DNA of 64,000 nt, taken from assembly GCA_029570835.1 (NCBI GenBank), contig JAKPTX010000146.1, positions 1-64,000 on the forward strand, read 5' to 3'. The DNA is from Bacteroidota bacterium (GTDB lineage: Bacteria > Bacteroidota > Bacteroidia > Bacteroidales > WCHB1-69). Position numbers and translations under genes: made by a program. Each line of letters starts with the position of its first letter. Position 1 is the first letter of the stretch. The notes beneath the pieces are model-generated. The model ran no database searches and had not been told where the DNA came from. It was given only the letters and a program-made list of their open reading frames with translations. This document shows positions 1 to 10,396 of the stretch, in pieces.

Positions 1-229
1 TCGATTGTATTTGTAATGAATATCCTGCAAGCAATGAAGGATATTTGTTGGCTTGTTTTTAAAGAGGATTTTTTTTACAAATATATTCAAGTAAAACTTA
101 TGAAAAACCCATTTCCTTCGTATAGGTTCCTAAAAGTTGCATGAACTTTTTCAGCAAACCCTATGTATCAATATGTTATGATTTTGATCCCATAATTCGT
201 AATTGAATAACTTTCGACATTTTTTCATT

Positions 230-250
230 CCGAAATCCGAAATCCGAAAT
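230..250. repeat. Three tandem CCGAAAT heptamers
   Basis: Three perfect head-to-tail copies of CCGAAAT end just before the purL stop codon. The remainder of positions 1-255 is AT-rich non-coding sequence in which I see no gene. A degenerate copy in the opposite orientation lies at 18395-18415. Confidence 0.8.
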
Positions 251-255
251 AACGC

Positions 256-3200
256 CTACTTTTCCAAAAAATAGTTCACCCCATTTTTGAAAATAGGTTG
301 ATTGTGATTGCCTTCAATGTTCTTGAAGATATCCTTTCCGGCGCGTTCGCTGTGTCCCATTTTGCCCAAAATGAGTCCGCAAGGTGAAACAATACCTTCA
401 ATGGCAAAGTGAGAACCATTGGGATTGAATGGGGTATCCATCGTGGGTTCTCCGAGATCATTGCAATACTGGAATGCCACTTGTCCTTTGTCAAACCACT
501 CTTGCGCTTGCTGATCTGAAACCACCAACTTCCCTTCTCCGTGAGAGAGTGCTACCTTGTGTATTTCTCCCGGATTGAAAGAGGAGAGCCAGGGAGAGTT
601 ATTGGAAGTTACTACTGTTTGTGCAATGTGCGAAATATGTCGATTGATATCGTTTCTGTATAGTGTGGGTGAATTTTCAGAAAGATCACCCAACTTGCCA
701 CCGGGCAATAATCCTGACTTAATCAAAGCCTGGAATCCGTTACAGATACCGATAATGAGATGTTTTTTGGCTAAATGTCGCTCAATCGCCGCTTTGATCT
801 TCTCGTTATTCAAAACATTGGCGATAAACTTGCCACTGCCATCCGGCTCATCTCCGGAACTAAATCCGCCACTCAACGCCAAAATATGGGACTGATCAAT
901 CGACAATGCCAATTGTTCGATCGACTCTTGAATATCTTTAGAGGTTAAGTTTTTGAAAATCAAGAGTTTAGTTTCTGCACCTGCCTGTTCAAAAGCGCGT
1001 GCGGTATCATAATCGCAGTTGGTACCCGGAAAAACCGGAATCAACACCTTAACTTTCTCTGTTTTAGAAGGATAGGGTTGATAGGTAATCGGTTTGTGAT
1101 ACTCCTGCTTCACCAACACTTTATCGTGATCCATTGCAGGTACCGTTTCGGGATAGATTGACGCAAAGGTTTTTCTCCAGGCTTGCAATGCTTTTTTCTT
1201 ATCGATCGGCTGCTGATTGATCCTCCATTGATGATCTACCGTTCCCAACAGCACCGCATCAGGGAAATCCAGGGTTTCTGTACTCTCTACAACAAAGCTT
1301 CCGTAGCGATATCCGAAAAGATCCTCCTCGGTTGTGATGTTAAATCCGAGGTCATTTCCGAAACTCATTTTCGCTAAAGCTTCTACAATACCACCCATTT
1401 GAACGGCAAACGCCGACACGATCCTTTTCTGCATGACCTGCTCGTGCATAAAGCTAAACACTGACTTAGCCTGCTCTACGTTAACTACACCGTTTTGAAC
1501 TACCTTCCCCCCTATTATATAAATTTTATTATTAATATCTTTAAATTGGGGAGAGATAATGTGAGCCGCATTACCTGTAGTAATTGCGAAAGAGACCAAA
1601 GTGGGGGGTACATTCAAATCGTGGAACGTACCACTCATAGAGTCCTTACCTCCGATAGATGGAAGGTGAAACTGATTTTGAATCCGGATTGCACCCAACA
1701 GCGCTGCAAACGGCTTACCCCATTTCTCAGGCGTGTTCCCCAGCTTCTCAAAATACTCTTGAAAGGTGAATCGGATATTGGAATAATCGCCTCCGACAGC
1801 CACAATTTTAGCCATCGATTCGAGGATAGCCAATTGGGCACCATGGAAAGGAGAACGCTCAGAAATAAACGGATTGTACCCGTAACTCATTATGGAACAG
1901 GTAGAAGTAACCCCGTTTCTCACCGGAATTTTTTGCACACTTGCCTGTGTTTCAGTGAGTTGATGTTTCCCTCCGAAAGGCATCAATACCGTAGAAGCAC
2001 CGATGGTAGAGTCAAACATCTCAATCATTCCCTTTTGGGATGCCACATTCAGGTCGCCCAAACGCTCATACACTTGCTCTGCTAACGTATCCCCTTTCAC
2101 GGGAAGAGGCTCCATAAAGTTCTCTTGAATTGGATTCACGGTTACGTCAGCCTGCTGTCTAACACCTGAACTATTGATAAAATCGCGGCATAGGTTCACG
2201 ATAGGATACCCATTCCAGTTGATGAGCAGTCGGTTTGTGTCGGTTACTTTGGCAATCACTACAGCTTCGATATTCTCCTCAGCACAGTAGGACATAAAGA
2301 GTTCCTGATCTTCCGGAGCCACCACAACGCTCATTCTCTCTTGCGACTCACTGATCGCTATTTCCGTACCATTCAATCCTTTGTATTTGGTTTTCACGGC
2401 ATTCAGATCGATTTCCAATCCATCTGCCAACTCTCCAATCGCCACACTCACTCCACCTGCTCCAAAATCGTTCGATTTTTTAATCAATTTCGTTACGTGA
2501 GGTTTTCTGAATAACCTCTGAATTTTCCGTTCTTCCGGAGCATTTCCTTTTTGCACTTCCGCAGCGCTTACTTCCAACGATTCGGTAGTATGTTCCTTAG
2601 AGGATCCGGTTGCCCCACCGATTCCATCTCTTCCTGTTCTGCCCCCAAACATAATCACCACATCCCCGGGAGATGGCGTTTCACGACGTACATAATGAGC
2701 CGGAACCGCTCCCACTACAGCCCCAATCTCCATTCTTTTCGCTTTATACCCCTCGTGGTAAATCTCTCTGACGTGAGTAGCAGCCAACCCAATCTGATTG
2801 CCATAAGAAGAGTAGCCTTGGGCGGCAGTTTTCGAGATTACCTGTTGAGGCAGTTTCCCCTCAATGGTATTTTCTATCGGTTCGGTAATATCGGCAGCGC
2901 CGGTTACTCGTAGAGCTTGATAAACATAACTTCTGCCACTGAGCGGGTCTCTGATGGCACCGCCCACACAGGTGGATGCACCGCCAAAAGGTTCAATCTC
3001 TGTAGGGTGATTGTGGGTTTCATTCTTAAACATCAAGAGCCATTGCTCAGTTTTCCCATCCACGTCCACATCGATATAAACACTGCAAGCGTTCACCTCT
3101 TCTGAAATCTCCATATCGTCCAAATTGCCGATTTTACGCTCATGCTTACCGCAAATGGTGGCCATATCCATCAGTGTCATCGGTTTTTTAGACTGATGTA

Positions 3201-3981
3201 CATTTTCTCTTAACTCAAGATATTGATTGAAAGCATCTTGCAGTTGATCGTCAAACTGAGAAGGAGTGAAAGTGATATTTTTCAATTCCGTTTCAAAGGT
3301 AGTATGTCGGCAGTGGTCACTCCAGTAAGTGTCCAGTACTCTGATCTCTGTATCGGAAGGATCTCTGCGTTCCTCTTCTTTAAAGTAACGTTGCACAAAA
3401 AGAAGATCTTCAAAAGACATCGCCAATTGTAGTTTTTCTCTGAATTGAGCAACCTTTTCAGGAGAAAAGTTAATAAATCCGTGATGGATCGGAATCTCTT
3501 CCACATGAATATTTTCTGTATGATCCAGGATATTCATGTTTTTCTCTCTGGCTTCTACCTCATTGATGCAATACTTTTTAATTCTGTTGAGTATCTCATC
3601 TGAAAGATTCTCCTCAAAAACCAATAATCTGGCACTTTTCACCAGCGCTTCATTGTCCGGATCAATCAATCCCAGACATTGCATCGCACTATCTGCCCGT
3701 TGGTCAAACTGTCCATCCTGAAGTTCAATCGCAAAGCAGCGATAATTTTGATGATCAAACTGATCAAAGAGGGTATCGGTCACCGGTTCTGAAAACACCT
3801 GTCTCTTTGATTTTTCCAACAGCTCCGAATCAATATTGAAAAGATCATAAATATTGATCAATCTCAATGAAGATAGATTCAGATGCAAATTGCGGTTTAA
3901 CTCATGAAGGAGTTCCAGTGCTTCCACTCTAAAACCCTCTTTTTTCTCAACAAATAAACGTGTTTTCTGACTAATGGCCAT
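256..3981 (-). CDS. purL: Phosphoribosylformylglycinamidine synthase (large, single-chain PurL)
   Basis: Converts FGAR, glutamine and ATP to FGAM, step 4 of de novo purine synthesis in the cytosol. The 1241 residues match the large single-chain form (about 1290 in enterobacteria): an N-terminal PurS-like region, a duplicated synthetase core and a C-terminal class I glutaminase from about residue 980. In the glutaminase, nucleophile Cys1080 lies in GICNGFQ, and His1210 and Glu1212 lie in GHSER. The start MAISQKTRL follows a 53-bp gap after the small membrane protein, so it may be the last gene of the porQ-surE unit; I see no TAnnTTTG box in that gap. A short AT-rich stretch with a C6 run (about 1500-1560) keeps the frame. 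Confidence 0.97.
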   Translation of the reverse strand: MAISQKTRLFVEKKEGFRVEALELLHELNRNLHLNLSSLRLINIYDLFNIDSELLEKSKRQVFSEPVTDTLFDQFDHQNYRCFAIELQDGQFDQRADSAMQCLGLIDPDNEALVKSARLLVFEENLSDEILNRIKKYCINEVEAREKNMNILDHTENIHVEEIPIHHGFINFSPEKVAQFREKLQLAMSFEDLLFVQRYFKEEERRDPSDTEIRVLDTYWSDHCRHTTFETELKNITFTPSQFDDQLQDAFNQYLELRENVHQSKKPMTLMDMATICGKHERKIGNLDDMEISEEVNACSVYIDVDVDGKTEQWLLMFKNETHNHPTEIEPFGGASTCVGGAIRDPLSGRSYVYQALRVTGAADITEPIENTIEGKLPQQVISKTAAQGYSSYGNQIGLAATHVREIYHEGYKAKRMEIGAVVGAVPAHYVRRETPSPGDVVIMFGGRTGRDGIGGATGSSKEHTTESLEVSAAEVQKGNAPEERKIQRLFRKPHVTKLIKKSNDFGAGGVSVAIGELADGLEIDLNAVKTKYKGLNGTEIAISESQERMSVVVAPEDQELFMSYCAEENIEAVVIAKVTDTNRLLINWNGYPIVNLCRDFINSSGVRQQADVTVNPIQENFMEPLPVKGDTLAEQVYERLGDLNVASQKGMIEMFDSTIGASTVLMPFGGKHQLTETQASVQKIPVRNGVTSTCSIMSYGYNPFISERSPFHGAQLAILESMAKIVAVGGDYSNIRFTFQEYFEKLGNTPEKWGKPFAALLGAIRIQNQFHLPSIGGKDSMSGTFHDLNVPPTLVSFAITTGNAAHIISPQFKDINNKIYIIGGKVVQNGVVNVEQAKSVFSFMHEQVMQKRIVSAFAVQMGGIVEALAKMSFGNDLGFNITTEEDLFGYRYGSFVVESTETLDFPDAVLLGTVDHQWRINQQPIDKKKALQAWRKTFASIYPETVPAMDHDKVLVKQEYHKPITYQPYPSKTEKVKVLIPVFPGTNCDYDTARAFEQAGAETKLLIFKNLTSKDIQESIEQLALSIDQSHILALSGGFSSGDEPDGSGKFIANVLNNEKIKAAIERHLAKKHLIIGICNGFQALIKSGLLPGGKLGDLSENSPTLYRNDINRHISHIAQTVVTSNNSPWLSSFNPGEIHKVALSHGEGKLVVSDQQAQEWFDKGQVAFQYCNDLGEPTMDTPFNPNGSHFAIEGIVSPCGLILGKMGHSERAGKDIFKNIEGNHNQPIFKNGVNYFLEK

Positions 3982-4034
3982 ATTATAAATTTATTTAATG
4001 GATCAATAACAACTTTTGCGACAATAAATCACTT

Positions 4035-4334
4035 TTACACAGTAAATTCAAGAATAGCGAATATCACTGCTATAATAAACGTAACTGTCACGATTCCTTT
4101 TCCTGTTAAATCATATTTTAATTTCAGGAGGTAATATCTCAAAATAAACAGATTTGGTATAATACTTAAAATAAGCAATTTTTGAATGGAGACCACCCCA
4201 AGTTTTCCTGTTTTTTGTTCAATAAAAAAAAGAATCAGTCTTAACAAACCAAATAACAGGAGCGGAGCAATAGTTCCTAAAAATATCCCCATCCATACTG
4301 AATCTTTTCTCAATTTTTCTATTATTCTTCCCAT
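4035..4334 (-). CDS. Small membrane protein next to surE
   Basis: 99 residues with about three hydrophobic segments (residues 17-37, 49-70 and 79-97) and a basic N-terminus. It overlaps the end of surE by 13 bp, which suggests translational coupling. I do not recognise a domain with a known role. From memory, small membrane proteins of this kind sit beside surE in other Bacteroidales, often with lpxB next; here lpxB is absent and purL follows. The function is unknown and it is probably an inner-membrane protein. Confidence 0.7.
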   Translation of the reverse strand: MGRIIEKLRKDSVWMGIFLGTIAPLLLFGLLRLILFFIEQKTGKLGVVSIQKLLILSIIPNLFILRYYLLKLKYDLTGKGIVTVTFIIAVIFAILEFTV

Positions 4335-5095
4335 TTCTTTAATGAATTAATATGTTGATGTGCTGTTAAATCGAATTGAACCGGCTGAACCGAAACATAA
4401 TTATTTCGCAATGCCCATTCACAACTATCTTCACCATGATCGGTATCAACCAACTCTCCAACAAGCCAGTAATAAGATCTGCCATAAGGATCAATTTGCT
4501 CCAGCAAATCTTCATTCCAATATCCTTTTGTTTGCCGGGTTACTTTAATTCCTGCTATTTTCTCTATCGGTTGTTTAGGAATATTGACATTGAGGCTGGT
4601 ATGAGCGGGAATTCCGTCCTTGAGTGCTTTTTCAATGATGTTTGATGCTATTTTTGTGGCAGCATCAAAATTGGCATTAGGGGAATAATCCAGTAATGAA
4701 AACCCTATAGCGGGAATATTCTCAAAACTGGCTTCAATGGCAGCTGCCATCGTCCCCGAATAAAGAAGACTTACTGAAGAGTTGGCTCCATGATTAATTC
4801 CTGAAAGCACCAGATCTATTTTTCTGTTTCTTAAGACTACTTTTTGTGCTAATTTGATACAATCTACCGGCGTTCCGTTGGTTCTATGGAACGAAATTCC
4901 ATTCTCGTTTTTATACTGTTCAACACGGAGTGGAACATTCGTAGTTATGGCATGACTCATTCCCGATCGCGGTCCGTCGGGTGAAATTACAACCACTTCT
5001 CCAAAAGAGGCTGCTGCTTCTATTAAAGCTGCCAACCCTTTAGCTTCGTGTCCATCATCATTGGTAACTAAAATTAATGGTTTATTGTTTTGCAT
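4322..5095 (-). CDS. surE: 5'/3'-nucleotidase SurE
   Basis: Metal-dependent nucleoside monophosphate phosphatase of the SurE family, linked in other bacteria to stationary-phase survival. It has 257 residues, the normal length. The N-terminal metal-binding NDDG lies at residues 12-15, and the second family motif SGINHGANSS surrounds Asn101. It starts one nucleotide after the stop of the C25 peptidase gene and overlaps the next small membrane gene, so all three are probably co-transcribed. Pairing a cytosolic housekeeping enzyme with a secreted protease looks like operon packing rather than shared function (inference). Confidence 0.95.
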   Translation of the reverse strand: MQNNKPLILVTNDDGHEAKGLAALIEAAASFGEVVVISPDGPRSGMSHAITTNVPLRVEQYKNENGISFHRTNGTPVDCIKLAQKVVLRNRKIDLVLSGINHGANSSVSLLYSGTMAAAIEASFENIPAIGFSLLDYSPNANFDAATKIASNIIEKALKDGIPAHTSLNVNIPKQPIEKIAGIKVTRQTKGYWNEDLLEQIDPYGRSYYWLVGELVDTDHGEDSCEWALRNNYVSVQPVQFDLTAHQHINSLKKWEE

Positions 5096-5096
5096 A

Positions 5097-8021
5097 CTAT
5101 TTCTTGATTATTTTTTGGTTTAAAATTAGATAATTATTTTGTAAAATTTGTATAAAATAGAATCCGGTTGTCAATGATTCTACATTAATAGTTGTTCTTG
5201 TATCCAAAATTGTTCCTCTTGATACTACAGCTCCAACTGCGTTACAAATCACGTAGTTTAGATCTCCTTCCATTCTTTGTTCAGAGAGAACCAAATTCAG
5301 CTGATCTGATGTTGGATTGGGATAAATCAGCAGTTGATCGGCAGTCACCTCATCAATTGATGAAGTGCCACCTGCTATCCCCACTTCATACACTCTTTGG
5401 TAACTATACATGCCTGAATAATAGGTGATTCTGACCAAATCAGCGCAAGGTTGGTAGACTGATGGTTTAACTGAAACGTCAATAGTACTGTTTACCACTT
5501 GTTGTGGTAGTAGTTCTCCAATTGGATTGAGGGCACGATATACATTCAAATAGTTTCTCAAACTTTCCATTTTTATAAATCCCGGTTCTGCCGGAGCATC
5601 TCCAAAGTTTTCTGCCGGAACAATCAAATGGACTCTCTCTCCATAATCTATAATACCATTATTATTTCCTCCTGAAGCGTGATCATCAACTAGCAGGTCA
5701 CCTGTAAATAACGAAGGTGCAGCAACTGGCACTTCAAAATAAAAATAACGTGTCTCCTCTCCATCTTCTATTTTAAGTGTAAATTCAGCTACTGTTCCGT
5801 ATGGAACCTGAGAGGATACATGAACTTGAATTTGATTGAGGATGGTATATTCTGTTAATCCATTGATAGATTGGATTTGCAAATTACCATTTTGTAAAAA
5901 AACAAAAGGATTATTCGATCTCAATTTCACGTTGACTTGAGAAGCTGCTTGCTGTCCAATATTCAAAAGACTCACTTTTATAGTATAATTTCCACCTGTT
6001 TTTAACTTCTCTACTTCATTCCCTTGATTATCAAAAAATTGATGAGAATTATAGATAACACATGGTTCTATTGTTCCTAAAATAACAAACTCCCCTTGAT
6101 AAGGGATATAGTTCATTTTAGTAATCACAATATGAACTGTATCATTCAGAGTTAAGGTGTTTGGAAGGTTAATTGTTGCTGTTCCTCCCTGGATTCTTCC
6201 TGTACCAAGAACCTGATCATGCAGAGAAAGTGCCACGTAAGCTCCCTCAACGGGAGAATTTACAACGATTTGTGTTGAACTCAAAGGAAGAAATGAAGGG
6301 TGTGTTGCACTAATAGCTACTGCTTCATCTGTTCTAATCATAATGCTGGGATCACTGAAGAGTATCCACGTTCTTGCTGTTGAATAGTCAGAATGTTGAT
6401 CAAGCATTTTCATAATCCCTCCAAATGCAATCGCACCAAATGTTTTTTTAGTTTGACCGGGAGATGTATCTGTTATAATCTCATTCATTTCATCTTGAGC
6501 AGTCATGGGAGCATTCCATGGTTGATTGATTGTCGACATCAATGCACCAACGGCACCGGTAGGTTGCCCATTCTTCGTAGCACGTAACCACGTTTCGGCA
6601 AAACAAAGTCTATTTACATAATTCCCATTTTGACAAGCTACAGAAATAATGAATGGAAGTTTCTGACTATTATTCAATTGTGTAACATTATTGTTATTAA
6701 ATCCCGATGTAACAAACATATCATAATCCCCATGACCGCAATAATTAATTAACCCGACACCGGAATTGATTGCGTTGGCAACCATCGAAGCTGTGGGGTG
6801 CCCCGGTGCATCTAATCCTCCCTGACTCCCTTCAAAAAATTCATATCCATTTTGGTAAGTATAACCATTCAGCAACTGATGAATAATTCTAATATGCTCA
6901 TGATCATACTCTCCATAATGTCCCGGACCCTCATAAGATGCAATTCCGGCATAGGTTGAATGGTGAGTTTGAGCAAGTAGTCCCTGATCGTACCTGATAA
7001 ATTTATCCACTTGAACGCTCACTTGATCTGCTGTTTCAGCAGATATTTTTCCAAGCAGAATATCAGGATAGGAGTCATTACCGGCCACTTCTACGTAGTA
7101 GTTATCACATGCTGAACTATTAACATAATAAACGGGAAATTGCAAATGATCACCTACAATAATGACATAAGCTAAATTGTGCGTATTATAGAAATTTTTG
7201 ATATATAATTTAATGGCTGTGGTAGTATTCCCGGCATCGGCAACAGAAACAATCGTTGTAGGAATACCTGTTTTGATTTTCCATTCTTTCAAAGGTTGAA
7301 GTGCCGGAATAAAGTTTGCCGGTGCAATAATCAACATCTCCCCCTCTTCAGACAATGCAGTATAACGATCATTAACAACACTTTCATAATTCAGAAAATG
7401 ATTCGCATAGATTTGATCAAAAATTGTATTGTTTTTAGGAGCACGAATCAAGCCGGTGGGTGAATCATAAGAGATTTTGATAACCATAGAGTGATATGCT
7501 TTCAACTCTTTTTCGACAGGATTGTAATCAAATGGATAAACTATGACCGGCACCCCTGTAAAATCCCTCAATTGATAGATCGACCCTAAAAGAGCCTGTT
7601 CATTTTGAATAAAGCGATTCTGAAGGTATTGTTCCCCCTTTATAAATGGAATGGTTGAAGGATTAACATCACGGTATAAAACACCTTTTGAAGGAGCCAG
7701 TTTAAAATCAGAGATTAATGAAAAATCAGATGATATCAACTCTACTGTCGGTTGTACTCCTTCCGGAATAATCAAAGAAATGGCACTTTTTAAAAGCTCA
7801 GGTGCTCCCTTTTCTTCTACGGGATAAGCTTGATTCATCAACAATTGATACATCTCTTCCCCTTCTACCTGAACAGGAATTGTAGTAAACTCAGGAAAAT
7901 CAACTCTTACAATAATCCCCTGATCTGTCTGTGAAATGAGTGTAAAATGAACCCCTTTTGCATAAATGAGACAAGAAGATAAAAATAAGAATAGGGTTAA
8001 AAAGAGAGATTTTATTTTCAT
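5097..8021 (-). CDS. Gingipain-like C25 cysteine peptidase with T9SS type A sorting domain
   Basis: 974 residues. In order: signal peptide (1-21, cut after IYA), C25-type propeptide (about 22-200), caspase-like catalytic domain (about 225-565), beta-sandwich repeats, and a C-terminal sorting domain in the last 75 residues (starting near YPNPTSDQLNLVLS, ending in Lys-Lys). The catalytic dyad is visible: His430 in NYCGHG and Cys463 in SVACQNG, as in gingipains. It is predicted to be exported by Sec and then by T9SS to the cell surface. It lies 28 bp after the DegT aminotransferase and behind porQ, so cargo and machinery may be expressed together. PorU, the T9SS sortase, is also a C25 protein; the propeptide and ordinary sorting domain favour a cargo protease here. 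Confidence 0.9.
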   Translation of the reverse strand: MKIKSLFLTLFLFLSSCLIYAKGVHFTLISQTDQGIIVRVDFPEFTTIPVQVEGEEMYQLLMNQAYPVEEKGAPELLKSAISLIIPEGVQPTVELISSDFSLISDFKLAPSKGVLYRDVNPSTIPFIKGEQYLQNRFIQNEQALLGSIYQLRDFTGVPVIVYPFDYNPVEKELKAYHSMVIKISYDSPTGLIRAPKNNTIFDQIYANHFLNYESVVNDRYTALSEEGEMLIIAPANFIPALQPLKEWKIKTGIPTTIVSVADAGNTTTAIKLYIKNFYNTHNLAYVIIVGDHLQFPVYYVNSSACDNYYVEVAGNDSYPDILLGKISAETADQVSVQVDKFIRYDQGLLAQTHHSTYAGIASYEGPGHYGEYDHEHIRIIHQLLNGYTYQNGYEFFEGSQGGLDAPGHPTASMVANAINSGVGLINYCGHGDYDMFVTSGFNNNNVTQLNNSQKLPFIISVACQNGNYVNRLCFAETWLRATKNGQPTGAVGALMSTINQPWNAPMTAQDEMNEIITDTSPGQTKKTFGAIAFGGIMKMLDQHSDYSTARTWILFSDPSIMIRTDEAVAISATHPSFLPLSSTQIVVNSPVEGAYVALSLHDQVLGTGRIQGGTATINLPNTLTLNDTVHIVITKMNYIPYQGEFVILGTIEPCVIYNSHQFFDNQGNEVEKLKTGGNYTIKVSLLNIGQQAASQVNVKLRSNNPFVFLQNGNLQIQSINGLTEYTILNQIQVHVSSQVPYGTVAEFTLKIEDGEETRYFYFEVPVAAPSLFTGDLLVDDHASGGNNNGIIDYGERVHLIVPAENFGDAPAEPGFIKMESLRNYLNVYRALNPIGELLPQQVVNSTIDVSVKPSVYQPCADLVRITYYSGMYSYQRVYEVGIAGGTSSIDEVTADQLLIYPNPTSDQLNLVLSEQRMEGDLNYVICNAVGAVVSRGTILDTRTTINVESLTTGFYFIQILQNNYLILNQKIIKK

Positions 8022-8049
8022 ATTTTACAAATAGTTATTTAATTATTAA

Positions 8050-9291
8050 TTAATTTTTATTTAAAAAATCTTTAATATCCCCTTGTAAGGAAAGAATTGT
8101 TTGAATTACAATATTTATCATTTCCGGTGTTAAATCATAGTAGACCGGCAAAGAAATTTCACGTGAATAGAGGTCATAGGAAACCGGAAAATCTTCGATA
8201 CGATAACCCCTGCTTTTGTAGGCTGTCAACATAGGCAACGGGATAAAATGCACATTCACGCCTACCCCTTGTTCAGCAATTTTTTGAATCAACAGGTCTC
8301 TTTGTTCTTCTGTTATTCCCTTGATTCTCAATGGATAAACATGATAAGAAGATTTTTTGTTTTCAGATTCATATTCGGGAACCTCAAAGAGGTCATACTG
8401 TGAAAAGACTGAACTATAAGAGTCGAAAATCTCTTTTCTTTTCACCAACATATCCTGTTCATACCGCTCCAATTCCACCAAACCTATAGAAGCCAGAATA
8501 TCAGTCATATTGCATTTATATCCCGGTTCTACTACATCATATCTCCAGTTTCCCGGTTTAGTTTTTGCCAATGCATCTTTTGTCTGTCCGTGCAAAGATT
8601 TAGTAACCAATTCCGAATAGATTTCATCGGTATCAAAGGGCTCAGGCAAAGCAATACAGATCGCTCCTCCTTCTGCGGTTGTCAAATTCTTCACTGCATG
8701 GAATGAAAAAACCGTCAAATCACATAAAGAACCCGTTTTCTTTTGCTTATATTCAGCTCCTATAGAGTGAGCCGCATCGGAAAGCACCAAAATACGTCCC
8801 AATTTTTTCTGCTCAGGAGTATGCGCTTGAAATTTTGACTTCATCTCTGGGTCATTCACAATCCGGTTGATTTCATCATAATCACAAGGATATCCCGCAA
8901 TATCAACCGGTATAATCGCCTTTGTTTTATCTGTAATGGCAGCTTTGATTTGATCTACATCGATATTGAAATCCTCTCGAACATCCACCATAACGGGTTT
9001 GGCACCACAATGTACAACCACATTAGCAGTAGCACAATAGGTATAAGCAGGAACTATAACCTCATCTCCTTCCTGAACACCATACCAACGCAATGCCAAC
9101 TCCAACCCGGCTGATCCTGAATTTAAACAAACCACTCTGGGAACATTGACATACTGTGCGATTTTTTGTTCAAACTTTTTAGTTCTGGGACCTGTAGTAA
9201 TCCACCCTGAACGAAGCGCTTCGCTCACTTCTGCAATAATTTTATCATCAATACGGGGTGGTGAAAAAGGTATCAACATAGTATTATTCAT
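8050..9291 (-). CDS. DegT/DnrJ/EryC1/StrS-family sugar aminotransferase (PorR-like)
   Basis: PLP-dependent aminotransferase acting on nucleotide-linked keto-sugars. It has 413 residues with the fold-type I landmarks: Asp172 in SDAAHS, which contacts the PLP nitrogen, and Schiff-base Lys201 in FHAVKN. Its start overlaps the end of porQ by 8 bp, so the two are coupled. In Porphyromonas gingivalis a DegT-family enzyme, PorR, makes a sugar of A-LPS, the anchor for T9SS cargo. Together with porQ and a T9SS protease, that role is the leading inference here. Another surface polysaccharide amino sugar remains possible. Confidence 0.88.
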   Translation of the reverse strand: MNNTMLIPFSPPRIDDKIIAEVSEALRSGWITTGPRTKKFEQKIAQYVNVPRVVCLNSGSAGLELALRWYGVQEGDEVIVPAYTYCATANVVVHCGAKPVMVDVREDFNIDVDQIKAAITDKTKAIIPVDIAGYPCDYDEINRIVNDPEMKSKFQAHTPEQKKLGRILVLSDAAHSIGAEYKQKKTGSLCDLTVFSFHAVKNLTTAEGGAICIALPEPFDTDEIYSELVTKSLHGQTKDALAKTKPGNWRYDVVEPGYKCNMTDILASIGLVELERYEQDMLVKRKEIFDSYSSVFSQYDLFEVPEYESENKKSSYHVYPLRIKGITEEQRDLLIQKIAEQGVGVNVHFIPLPMLTAYKSRGYRIEDFPVSYDLYSREISLPVYYDLTPEMINIVIQTILSLQGDIKDFLNKN

Positions 9292-10378
9292 TAAAATTCT
9301 TCACCCGTTTTAAACTCTTTTTTTGTTGAGTAGCCTCACGTATTTTCCCAAAGTTAATGGCCAAATTAATATAGATAGGTGCAGCTCCAATAGCATAATG
9401 AGAACGTGCAAAACCCAACTGGATCGATTTGATATTTAACGCAAAACCATAAGAAAGTCCGGCAACAGTTCGACGTGCCGGTATCAACATCTCCTGGCTT
9501 CTGTGATAATTAAATGAAGCAAACAATGAAAAATAGGGGGATGGTAATATTTCAACTCCAAAAATAAAGTGTCTAAAAAAGTTTTTAACTCCCTGTTCAA
9601 ATGCAGAAGGGTATTTGGCTTCTCCTGTAATGGCATCTATACTAAGAAATGGATCATTTTTCCCTACATAACCCATTTCCCATTTATACAGTGAGTGCAA
9701 TGATACATGAAAACAAACAGGAAGGTATTTCAGTCTTTTTGAAAGAGCCAACTGAATGTCAAAAGGCAATCGTTCATAGTTTCCCGGAGTATAGGTTGTG
9801 ATTTGAGAACCCATATTTTTAAGGAGTAAGGATAAACCAAATAGTTTATCAGAATTATAATATGTCCCTGCAAGATCAGCTCCCAATCCGAACGAATGAT
9901 ACTCGGCATAAGCAGAGTAGATTATTTTTAAATTAGCTCCAATTGAAAAAAGAGGACTTAATTTCCTACCCCACCCCAAAGTTGCAACATAATCGCCTGC
10001 TGAAAAAGTTCCTAAAATATTTCCCGCATCATCTGTCTGCTCGAAAGTTCCATATCCAATAAAGCGCATTTCCATAGCATAACTTCCCGCTTTTTTGAAA
10101 GTGTGTGAATAAAGCGCAGAACCATGAGCCGAATTGCTGAAATGATCCACAAAGTGAGCTGAAAATGATTGATGAAATTGGTCAGATATCAATGAGGGAT
10201 TATAAGTCAATATTGATGGATCATCTATTGGTGTAACAATCAAGCCTCCACCCAAACCGCTAATTCTTGCTGAATAGGTAAAGTCCAAAAAAGGATATAC
10301 CCCTGTCCCTCCTATCTGAGATTTTCCGGATAAGAAGGCTAATATCAATATTATGGTAACAATAATTTTCTGTTTCAT
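9284..10378 (-). CDS. porQ: Type IX secretion system protein PorQ
   Basis: Predicted outer-membrane barrel of the FadL-like PorV/PorQ family. 364 residues with a signal peptide (1-20, cut after GKS). The family's N-terminal block follows, with IGGTGVYPFLDFTYSAR and GLGGG and then the IDDPSILTYNPSL segment. Alternating hydrophobic strands continue to near residue 345, followed by a basic tail. In P. gingivalis PorQ associates with PorZ and PorU at the cell-surface attachment complex; the rest of that complex is not in this window. It is the first gene of a unit running to surE and perhaps purL, with a -7 element 19 bp upstream of the start. Confidence 0.88.
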   Translation of the reverse strand: MKQKIIVTIILILAFLSGKSQIGGTGVYPFLDFTYSARISGLGGGLIVTPIDDPSILTYNPSLISDQFHQSFSAHFVDHFSNSAHGSALYSHTFKKAGSYAMEMRFIGYGTFEQTDDAGNILGTFSAGDYVATLGWGRKLSPLFSIGANLKIIYSAYAEYHSFGLGADLAGTYYNSDKLFGLSLLLKNMGSQITTYTPGNYERLPFDIQLALSKRLKYLPVCFHVSLHSLYKWEMGYVGKNDPFLSIDAITGEAKYPSAFEQGVKNFFRHFIFGVEILPSPYFSLFASFNYHRSQEMLIPARRTVAGLSYGFALNIKSIQLGFARSHYAIGAAPIYINLAINFGKIREATQQKKSLKRVKNFNE

Positions 10379-10396
10379 AGTTTAGAGTCCAATTTG

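Noticed and set aside
1500-1560. AT-rich, C6-flanked stretch in purL as an insertion
   Set aside because: The reading frame is intact and the stretch encodes a plausible loop; no flanking direct repeats.
1495-2085. 196-codon plus-strand ORF opposite purL
   Set aside because: Antisense to conserved purL sequence, with no family-like motif; a shadow frame.
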